A stretch of DNA of 41,911 nt from UBA1268 sp002694955 (GTDB lineage: Bacteria > Planctomycetota > Planctomycetia > Pirellulales > UBA1268). The stretch lies in the NCBI GenBank assembly GCA_028066355.1, contig JALCBP010000019.1:1-41911 (forward strand). The letters run 5' to 3'. A model generated the notes under the pieces. It did not search any database. It was not told the origin of the DNA and saw only the letters and a program-made list of their open reading frames with translations. Positions within the stretch are counted from its first letter, which is position 1, and each line of letters opens with the position of its first letter. Of this stretch, positions 35,003-41,911 are shown in pieces. Both the position numbers and the translations under genes were made by a program.

Positions 35003-35962
35003 ATGAATATCAAATCTCTCAAAATCTTCTGTGACATCGTTACGCGAAAGAACTTTTCTCGGGCAGCGGAAGATAATGGCCTCTCTCAATCGGCTGCAAG
35101 TCAGGTTGTAAGCCAGTTGGAAAGCCGCCTCGGTGTTCAGTTGATTGAGCGCTCCAAGCGACCACTCATGCCAACCCACGAAGGACGCGTGTTCTTCGAG
35201 GGCTGTCGAGACATTGTCGCGCGGTATGACGCACTTGAAGATGAAGTTCACTCACTTCGAGAGGATGTTGCCGGGCGGGTTCGTGTTGCAGCAATCTATT
35301 CGGTTGGACTTCATCATATGAGTGCATATGTACAAGAGTTTATGGCGAGATATCCAAAAGCAAACGTTCGGCTTGAGTATCTGCATCCACAGAGAGTCTG
35401 TGAAGCGATCGAAAATGATCAGGCGGATGTCGGCATTGTGAGCTACCCGCGGGGTTCGAGAGTTATAGAAGCTGAGGCGTGGCGGGAAGAGCCAATTGTC
35501 CTGGTCTGCGGTCCAGACCATCCGTTTGCCTCTCGTGAGAGCGCGGCTCTTGCAGATTTGCATGGGCAACGTCTAGTCGGGTTCGATCATGATCTCGTCA
35601 TTCGTCAGGAAATCGACAAGGCTATCGAGTCGGTAGGAGCTGAGCCAAGTGTTGTGATGGAATTTGACAATATCGAAACAATCAAACGAGCGGTGGAGAT
35701 TGACGCGGGCATGGCGTTGCTGCCTGAACCTACTGTCATTCGAGAAACTGCCGTGGGCACTCTGGTCAGTTTGCCGCTTGAAGAAAATCCGCTCACTCGC
35801 CCTCTTGGGATTATTCGGGGTCGAGGAAAACCTCTTTCCCCAACTGCAAGAAGATTTCTTGATCTGTTACGTGGCCATGCACATGACACGGACGAAGGTG
35901 TTCGAGAACGAAAACGTCCACCCGAAGTACTTGGTGACTTGGCGGTGGTTGGAACAGCCTGA
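35003..35962 (+). CDS. LysR-family transcriptional regulator
   Basis: 319 residues from the ATG at 35003; a GTG at 34994 is an alternative. The N-terminal winged helix (MNIKSLKIFCDIVTRKNFSR, then LSQSAASQVVSQLESRLG) binds DNA. The C-terminal part (about 90-300) is the inducer-binding fold, beginning with RVRVAAIYSVG and including MALLPEPTV. The closest named type by eye is the CysB/CysL/GltC group. It lies 102 bp upstream of gltB on the same strand, so it may control gltBD, as GltC does in Bacillus; this is inference from position. Confidence 0.93.
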   Translation: MNIKSLKIFCDIVTRKNFSRAAEDNGLSQSAASQVVSQLESRLGVQLIERSKRPLMPTHEGRVFFEGCRDIVARYDALEDEVHSLREDVAGRVRVAAIYSVGLHHMSAYVQEFMARYPKANVRLEYLHPQRVCEAIENDQADVGIVSYPRGSRVIEAEAWREEPIVLVCGPDHPFASRESAALADLHGQRLVGFDHDLVIRQEIDKAIESVGAEPSVVMEFDNIETIKRAVEIDAGMALLPEPTVIRETAVGTLVSLPLEENPLTRPLGIIRGRGKPLSPTARRFLDLLRGHAHDTDEGVRERKRPPEVLGDLAVVGTA

Positions 35963-36064
35963 TAGCTACCGATGACTTGGAAGTGGCAAAGCGGATTGGT
36001 GGCGGTAGTCCCCAAATCCCGGCTTCCACCCTAAAAATAAAAGAACTTAAATTTTGAAACCCTC

Positions 36065-39000
36065 ATGATGAGAAAACAATTGATGAAACCGCCAGTACGA
36101 CTTCCTCAAAGCCGCGGCCTGTACGATCCAGCGAACGAGCATGATTCATGTGGAGTTGGGTTTATTGCGCATATCAAGGGGAAAAGGTCTCGCCAAATTG
36201 TTGATGATGCGGATCGCATGCTGCAGCACATGGAGCATCGTGGCGGTTGTGGCTGTGAAGACAACACGGGTGATGGAGCCGGCATGCTTACGGCATTGCC
36301 CTATGAGTTAATCGAAAGAATAGCCCAGGAAGAGCTTGGGCAGAAATTACCAGATCGCGGCTTATACGGCAGCGGCGTCTTTTTTATGCCAACAGACCCG
36401 ACAGAGCGAGCTCGCTGTCGCGAGATAGTGGACGGAATTATCAATGAGCAAGGGCAAAAGCTTGTCGGTTGGCGTGAGTTGCCAGTTGATCCAGATGCAG
36501 CAGATGTTGGCCCAACGGCGCGGCGCGCGATGCCGCATTTTGATCAGGTAGTAATTGCCGCCGGGGAAGGACTTGATCAGGAAGCTTTCGAGCGTCAGTT
36601 GTTCATCATCAGGAAATGGGCCAGCCATCAAATTAGAGTTGAGAGCAGTTTGTCCCAAAAAATGATGTTCTATATTTGTTCGTTGTCGACGAAAGTCATC
36701 ATCTGGAAGGGAATGCTGCGGTCCATGCAAGTCATTCCTTTGTTCAAAGACCTTCAAGATGCAGATTACAAGACGCACCTTGCAATGGTGCACTCACGTT
36801 TTTCGACGAATACATTCCCCAGTTGGGATCGAGCGCAGCCATGCCGTTTCATGGCGCACAATGGTGAAATCAATACGCTTAGGGGAAATGCAAACTGGAT
36901 GTTTGCGCGGCAGGGTGTCATGAAAAGTGACCTCTGGGGTGATGATATTCGGAAACTCTGTCCAGTGATTGAGCCCGATTGTTCTGACTCCGGAAACTTT
37001 GATAACGCATTGGAAATGCTTTATCATTCCGGCCGTACGCTTCAAGAAGCCGTTATGATGATGATCCCAGAAGCCTGGCAGAATCATCACAGCATGCCGG
37101 AAGATAAGCGTGCGTTTTATGAATATCATTCAGCTCTTCAGGAGCCGTGGGATGGGCCGGCCTCAGTCTCGTTTACAGACGGTCACTACATAGGTGCAGT
37201 CCTTGATCGCAATGGCTTGCGTCCTAGCCGATATTACGTCACTCATGACGATCGTGTCATCATGGCGAGTGAAGTTGGGGTGGTACAGGTCGACCCTGAG
37301 CAGGTGAAGTCCAAAGGGCGGCTCCAACCAGGAAAAATGTTCCTTGTTGATTTCGAACAAGGACGCATCATTGCAGACGATGAATTGAAAACGTCTGTTG
37401 CCACAAAGCGTCCATACAAGACATGGATTAAAAACCAGGCAATTCACCTTCATGATCTCCCTCAGAAAGAGTCGCCTGCACACTACGATAGCGACGAACT
37501 CCTGAGGCGAATGCAAGCTTTTGGCTACACAACTGAAACGCTGCAATTCATGCTCATGCCGATGCTTCGAGAAAAACGAGACCCGATCGGATCGATGGGT
37601 AATGATGCTGCTCTTGCCTGTCTTTCTGACAAGCCCAGGCTGCCATACGACTACTTTAAGCAACTTTTTGCCCAAGTCACGAACCCGCCCGTCGATTCGA
37701 TTCGGGAAGAAGTTATTATGTCGCTGGAATGTTTCATCGGTCCGGAAGGGAATCTTTTGGACGCAACCGAGGAGCAGTGCCATCGGCTTTGTATTCCACA
37801 TCCGATCCTGACGAATGAAGAAACTTCTGCTATCAAGGCGATTGATCATCGTGGCTGGAAGTCGAAGACCATTGACATTACGTACCCACGATCCGAAGGG
37901 GATGCGGGTCTCAGGCCAGCGATTGACCGAATCTGTGCTGAAGCTACTCAGGCGATACATGACGGGTTTTCGCTGGTTGTTCTTTCAGATCGGGCTGTCA
38001 GTCATGAACGCGTTCCAGTCAGTTCTCTGCTGGTGACCGGAGCGGTTCATCACGCGTTGGTTAAACAAGAACTGCGGACACGAATAGGTCTTGTTCTTGA
38101 GTCTGGGGAAGCCCGCGAAGTTCATAATTTTTGTCTACTTACGGGTTACGGGGCCGATGCAATCAATCCCTATCTGGCATTCGAAGCGCTTCGTCAGGCC
38201 CGCGTTGACGGCCTGCTCGAAGAAGAATTCAGTGATGACAAAATTGTTCCGGCCTTCCGGAAAGCGGTTGCCAAGGGTATTAAAAAAGTGATGGGCAAGA
38301 TGGGTATTTCGACACTTGCTTCATACAAGGGAGCGCAGATCTTTGAAGCAGTCGGATTAGCACCAGAAATAATTGAAAAGTGCTTTGTAGGAACTTCGAG
38401 CCGGATTTCTGGTGTTGGTTTTGATGTCATTGCTGAAGAAGGAATTCGTCGCCACGAAATTGGTTACCCAACCCGTAGTGATAATGCGCTGTCGACATTG
38501 CCCAATGACGGACAGTTTCATTGGCGAAAGGAAGGTGAAGCACATGCATGGAATCCACACACCATAGCGCAGGTGCAGGTCGCTGCTCGCACAGGATCGA
38601 GAGATGCGTACCGGCAATTCGCTGAGACAGTCAATACAGATGCCCATAGGCGTTGCTTCTTAAGAGGACTTCTTCAATTCAAGACTGGTCGAAACCCAGT
38701 GCCAATCGAGGAAGTGGAACCAGCTCGTGAGATCGTGAAACGGTTTTGCACCGGGGCAATGAGTTACGGATCCATTTCTGCCGAAGCTCATGAAACCCTC
38801 GCGGTTGCGATGAATGTGTTGGAAGCAAAAAGTAACACTGGAGAAGGTGGTGAGGACCCAGAGCGTTTCAAGTGGTATGGCCGCACTGAAGGTGAGCATG
38901 AGGAAATGCTTGATGTGCTCGAAAACCTCGATCCAGAAAAAGCCAAGGCACAGACGAACCAGTATTCGAAGAGGTCGTACATCAAACAGGTTGCATCGGG

Positions 39001-40717
39001 CCGATTTGGTGTAACGAGTTGGTACTTAACCAATGCGGACGAATTGCAGATTAAAATTGCTCAGGGGGCAAAGCCAGGCGAAGGGGGTGAGCTCCCAGGT
39101 CATAAGGTCAATGAGATTATTGCTGCTACTCGACACTCTACTCCTGGTGTAGGCCTGATCAGTCCGCCGCCACATCACGACATCTATTCGATTGAAGACT
39201 TGGCTCAACTGATTTTTGACCTGAAAAACTCAAACCCCTCAGCAGCAGTGAGTGTAAAGCTAGTGTCAGAAGTTGGCGTGGGCACAATTGCAGCCGGTGT
39301 GGCCAAGGGCCACGCTGACAAAATTCTGATTTCTGGAACAGATGGCGGGACTGGGGCTTCGCCACTCACAAGTATTAAGTTTGCAGGTCTTCCCTGGGAG
39401 CTTGGTATTGCTGAGACGCACCAGACATTGGTCATGAATGATCTCCGTAGTCGCGTCCGACTTGAAACGGATGGTCAGCTCAAAACTGGTAGGGATGTCG
39501 TGATTGCAGCGCTTCTCGGTGCTGAGGAATACGGTTTTGCAACAGCACCTCTCATCACGATGGGTTGTATCATGATGCGGAAGTGTCATCTCAACACCTG
39601 TCCAGTTGGAATTGCTACGCAGGATCCCGAGCTTCGAAAGAAGTTTTCAGGCAAGCCTGAACATGTCGTGAACTATCTCTTTCTCGTGGCTGAAGAAGCC
39701 CGGGAAATTATGGCTAGCCTCGGTTTCCGTTCCATTAATGAGATGGTTGGTCATGTGGAAGTTCTTGAAATTGATGAAGCGGTTCGGCATTGGAAGGCAA
39801 AGGGGCTCGATCTCACACCAATACTTACGCCCGCAGCTGGTCCCCATCCAGATACGGTGACACATTGCACCATTTCACAGAATCATGGTCTTGAAGAAGT
39901 CCTCGATAACGAGCTCATCAAGAAGGCTCTTGCCGCAATTCACGAACAAACCCCAGTACGGTTTCCTATGGAAATTGAGAATATTGACCGGGCATTCGGT
40001 ACGATGCTCAGCCACGAAGTTTCCAAGGCCAACGGTGAGAACGGTCTGCCTGATGACACCATTCATATCGATGTGATTGGTTCGGCAGGCCAGAGTTTGG
40101 GTGCGTGGTTAGCACCAGGAGTCACAATCGAACTAGCTGGTGATGCGAATGACTATGTTGGGAAAGGTTTATCAGGTGGTCGAATCATTATTGCGCCACC
40201 GAAGGGATCAACATTCGTTCCTGAAGAAAATATTATCATTGGAAATGTAGCTCTCTATGGAGCAACATCCGGGGAAGCCTATTTCAGGGGCATGGCTGCT
40301 GAACGATTCTGTGTACGAAACAGCGGAGCTCGTGCAGTCGTCGAGGGGGTCGGGGATCATGGACTCGAATATATGACAGGTGGACGAGTTGTGATTCTTG
40401 GGCCAACAGGTCGTAATCTTGCTGCAGGAATGTCTGGTGGTGTTGCGTTTGTTTATGCTCCTGATCGTGATGTTTTGCGTCTCAATTGTAATTTAGAACT
40501 CGTTGAACTGGAGTCAGTAGAGTCTGCTGAAGATATTGAAGAATTAAAGCAACTTATCCAGCAGCATGCCGACTACACCGGATCGACGGTAGCCTTAGGC
40601 ATATTGGAATCGTGGGCGCAGTCACTCAGTCAGTTTGTGAAAGTTATGCCTCGAGACTACAAGCGAGCACTTGCTGAGATGGCGGCCAAAACGGAAGTGG
40701 CTGCGGTACTGGACTGA
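36065..40717 (+). CDS. gltB: Glutamate synthase, large (alpha) subunit
   Basis: Makes two glutamates from glutamine and 2-oxoglutarate. 1550 residues, full length. The glutaminase nucleophile is Cys29 (HDSCGVGF), exposed by removal of the 28-residue propeptide. Other landmarks are the glutaminase loop (RFSTNTFPSWDRAQPCR), the FMN domain (SPPPHHDIYSIEDLAQLI and ISGTDGGTGASP) and the [3Fe-4S] cluster ligands Cys1168, Cys1174 and Cys1179 (CIMMRKCHLNTC). The C-terminal beta-helix (GATSGEAYFRGMAAERFCVRN) is present. Start at 36065 or the next codon (ATGATG). gltD follows after 80 bp. Confidence 0.98.
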   Translation: MMRKQLMKPPVRLPQSRGLYDPANEHDSCGVGFIAHIKGKRSRQIVDDADRMLQHMEHRGGCGCEDNTGDGAGMLTALPYELIERIAQEELGQKLPDRGLYGSGVFFMPTDPTERARCREIVDGIINEQGQKLVGWRELPVDPDAADVGPTARRAMPHFDQVVIAAGEGLDQEAFERQLFIIRKWASHQIRVESSLSQKMMFYICSLSTKVIIWKGMLRSMQVIPLFKDLQDADYKTHLAMVHSRFSTNTFPSWDRAQPCRFMAHNGEINTLRGNANWMFARQGVMKSDLWGDDIRKLCPVIEPDCSDSGNFDNALEMLYHSGRTLQEAVMMMIPEAWQNHHSMPEDKRAFYEYHSALQEPWDGPASVSFTDGHYIGAVLDRNGLRPSRYYVTHDDRVIMASEVGVVQVDPEQVKSKGRLQPGKMFLVDFEQGRIIADDELKTSVATKRPYKTWIKNQAIHLHDLPQKESPAHYDSDELLRRMQAFGYTTETLQFMLMPMLREKRDPIGSMGNDAALACLSDKPRLPYDYFKQLFAQVTNPPVDSIREEVIMSLECFIGPEGNLLDATEEQCHRLCIPHPILTNEETSAIKAIDHRGWKSKTIDITYPRSEGDAGLRPAIDRICAEATQAIHDGFSLVVLSDRAVSHERVPVSSLLVTGAVHHALVKQELRTRIGLVLESGEAREVHNFCLLTGYGADAINPYLAFEALRQARVDGLLEEEFSDDKIVPAFRKAVAKGIKKVMGKMGISTLASYKGAQIFEAVGLAPEIIEKCFVGTSSRISGVGFDVIAEEGIRRHEIGYPTRSDNALSTLPNDGQFHWRKEGEAHAWNPHTIAQVQVAARTGSRDAYRQFAETVNTDAHRRCFLRGLLQFKTGRNPVPIEEVEPAREIVKRFCTGAMSYGSISAEAHETLAVAMNVLEAKSNTGEGGEDPERFKWYGRTEGEHEEMLDVLENLDPEKAKAQTNQYSKRSYIKQVASGRFGVTSWYLTNADELQIKIAQGAKPGEGGELPGHKVNEIIAATRHSTPGVGLISPPPHHDIYSIEDLAQLIFDLKNSNPSAAVSVKLVSEVGVGTIAAGVAKGHADKILISGTDGGTGASPLTSIKFAGLPWELGIAETHQTLVMNDLRSRVRLETDGQLKTGRDVVIAALLGAEEYGFATAPLITMGCIMMRKCHLNTCPVGIATQDPELRKKFSGKPEHVVNYLFLVAEEAREIMASLGFRSINEMVGHVEVLEIDEAVRHWKAKGLDLTPILTPAAGPHPDTVTHCTISQNHGLEEVLDNELIKKALAAIHEQTPVRFPMEIENIDRAFGTMLSHEVSKANGENGLPDDTIHIDVIGSAGQSLGAWLAPGVTIELAGDANDYVGKGLSGGRIIIAPPKGSTFVPEENIIIGNVALYGATSGEAYFRGMAAERFCVRNSGARAVVEGVGDHGLEYMTGGRVVILGPTGRNLAAGMSGGVAFVYAPDRDVLRLNCNLELVELESVESAEDIEELKQLIQQHADYTGSTVALGILESWAQSLSQFVKVMPRDYKRALAEMAAKTEVAAVLD

Positions 40718-40797
40718 AAATACATCGAAAAAAATAACTTACCAGTTGGCATGGTCGGGTTTTACGAAGCCTGCAGAAGACGAAAGGAAATCAACCG

Positions 40798-41911
40798 ATG
40801 GGAAACCCACGGGGATTCATGACAGTAGACAGACGGACCTATTCTGAGCGCGATCCAGTTGAGCGGATTGGGGATTGGAATGAATTTCATCTGGATCTAC
40901 CTGTTGTTGAACTACAGGATCAAGGGTCTCGCTGCATGGATTGCGGTGTGCCGTTTTGCCACACCGCAGACCTGATGGCCAATATGGCTGCTGGCTGCCC
41001 TGTACGAAATTTGATTCCTGAGTGGAACGATCTGGTGTATCGAGGGCATTGGCACGAAGCGCTTGATCGCCTGCACAAGACGAACAATTTTCCGGAATTC
41101 ACTGGAAGAGTGTGTCCTGCGCCGTGTGAGGGTTCATGTGTATTAGGTATTCACGAACCACCCGTGACGATTAAGCAGATTGAATGCTCGATCGTTGATC
41201 GTGGCTGGGAAGAAGGCTGGATTACTGCATCTCCACCAACCGAGCGAACGGGAAAAAAAGTAGCTGTGGTTGGTTCTGGCCCAGCCGGACTTGCCTGTGC
41301 AGCTCAACTGAATAAGGCTGGTCATCTTGTGACTGTCTTTGAACGAGCAGATCGTATCGGAGGATTGCTGATGTATGGCATTCCCAATATGAAGCTGGAT
41401 AAAGAAGCAGTTGTTCAACGAAGAGTCAACCTGCTGGCAGAAGAGGGAATCATTTTCAAGACTGGTGTTGAAATTGGAAAAGATGTCCCGGCAGCGACGC
41501 TGATGTCAGACTTTGATGCTGTTGTGCTATGCGTGGGATCGACACGACCGAATGACTTTTTTGCTAAAACACCAGGTCGTGATTTGGATGGTATTCATTT
41601 CGCGATGGATTTTCTTACTGCGAATACACGCAGTCTTCTTGATTCGAAGCATCAGGATAAAAACTATATAAGTGCAAAAGACAAAGACATTATCGTGATT
41701 GGTGGTGGTGATACAGGAACAGACTGTATCGGCACATCTCTGCGTCACGGCTGTCGTTCACTTGTCACCTTTGAAATTGTGCCACAACCTCCTGAAGAGC
41801 GAGCTGCGAATAACCCATGGCCGCAGTGGCCTAAGGTCTTACGAACAGATTATGGTCATGCAGAGGCTGCGGCGAGGTTTGACTATTCAGATGTTCCCGG
41901 GAAAACGTTGG
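40798..41911 (+). CDS. gltD: Glutamate synthase, small (beta) subunit, 3' end outside window
   Basis: 371 residues visible of about 480-490. The subunit takes electrons from NAD(P)H to GltB through FAD and Fe-S clusters. The N-terminal Cys clusters are seen at SRCMDCGVPFCH, GCPVRN and GRVCPAPCEGSC. FAD site: VAVVGSGPAGLACAAQL near 163-179; then RIGGLLMYGIPNMKLDK. NAD(P)H site: IVIGGGDTGTDCIGTSLRHG near 301-320. AAAGGA lies about 10 nt before the ATG at 40798. It is in one transcript with gltB. Confidence 0.97.
   Translation, partial: MGNPRGFMTVDRRTYSERDPVERIGDWNEFHLDLPVVELQDQGSRCMDCGVPFCHTADLMANMAAGCPVRNLIPEWNDLVYRGHWHEALDRLHKTNNFPEFTGRVCPAPCEGSCVLGIHEPPVTIKQIECSIVDRGWEEGWITASPPTERTGKKVAVVGSGPAGLACAAQLNKAGHLVTVFERADRIGGLLMYGIPNMKLDKEAVVQRRVNLLAEEGIIFKTGVEIGKDVPAATLMSDFDAVVLCVGSTRPNDFFAKTPGRDLDGIHFAMDFLTANTRSLLDSKHQDKNYISAKDKDIIVIGGGDTGTDCIGTSLRHGCRSLVTFEIVPQPPEERAANNPWPQWPKVLRTDYGHAEAAARFDYSDVPGKTL

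Noticed and set aside
37163..37960. 265-codon open frame on the minus strand
   Set aside because: It lies wholly inside gltB, whose motifs are unambiguous; the frame has no ribosome site and no recognisable motif.

Overview
The window looks like a chromosomal segment of a planctomycete (phylum Planctomycetota), probably related to Pirellulales. The base composition is moderate. The diagnostic features are a DUF1559 pseudopilin-like protein next to a small transthyretin-type lipoprotein, a Ser/Thr kinase with the planctomycete-type N-terminal extension, a PilM-PilN-like fusion in a methionine-rich pilus-like operon, and many large secreted proteins of unknown function. I see no tRNA, rRNA, CRISPR array, transposase or prophage gene.

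Layout. (1) 1-6200, minus strand: an operon ordered pilM/N-like, pilO-like, pilP-like, then the start of a secreted protein cut by the window edge, where a secretin would be expected. (2) 6517-10571, plus strand: a large glycosidase-like protein overlapping cmk, then plsC; a secreted unknown protein follows at 10743. (3) 11830-17339, minus: a Cu(I)-type P-type ATPase and a membrane-anchored protein with a glycosidase-like barrel. (4) 17542-19789: a Ser/Thr kinase ending in a degenerate receiver domain, convergent with the APS/PAPS reductase gene cysH. (5) 20144-23871: rhamnulokinase, convergent with an ABC exporter/zinc-ribbon gene pair that overlaps by 4 bp. (6) 24149-28337: folD, a DUF1844 gene and pyrG on the minus strand, then aroF/G-type DAHP synthase divergent from pyrG. 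(7) 28454-31020: the DUF1559 protein, the lipoprotein and a tandem universal stress protein, separated by two good intrinsic terminators. (8) 31143-32964: epmB divergent from efp, a translation-factor modification module. (9) 33009-34777: a conserved unknown and a secreted GH-A-like glycosidase. (10) 35003-41911: a LysR regulator followed by gltB and gltD (glutamate synthase; gltD is cut by the window edge).

Most of the window is central metabolism (nucleotides, folate, aromatic amino acids, nitrogen and sulfur assimilation) interleaved with lineage-specific envelope genes. The least ordinary locus is the pilus-like operon: all three complete proteins carry Met/Gly/Asp-rich tracts, two of them encoded by in-frame hexanucleotide repeats. 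Functional calls rest on motifs read by eye; no database search was possible. Several track-style starts were moved to better-supported ATG/GTG codons, with reasons given.
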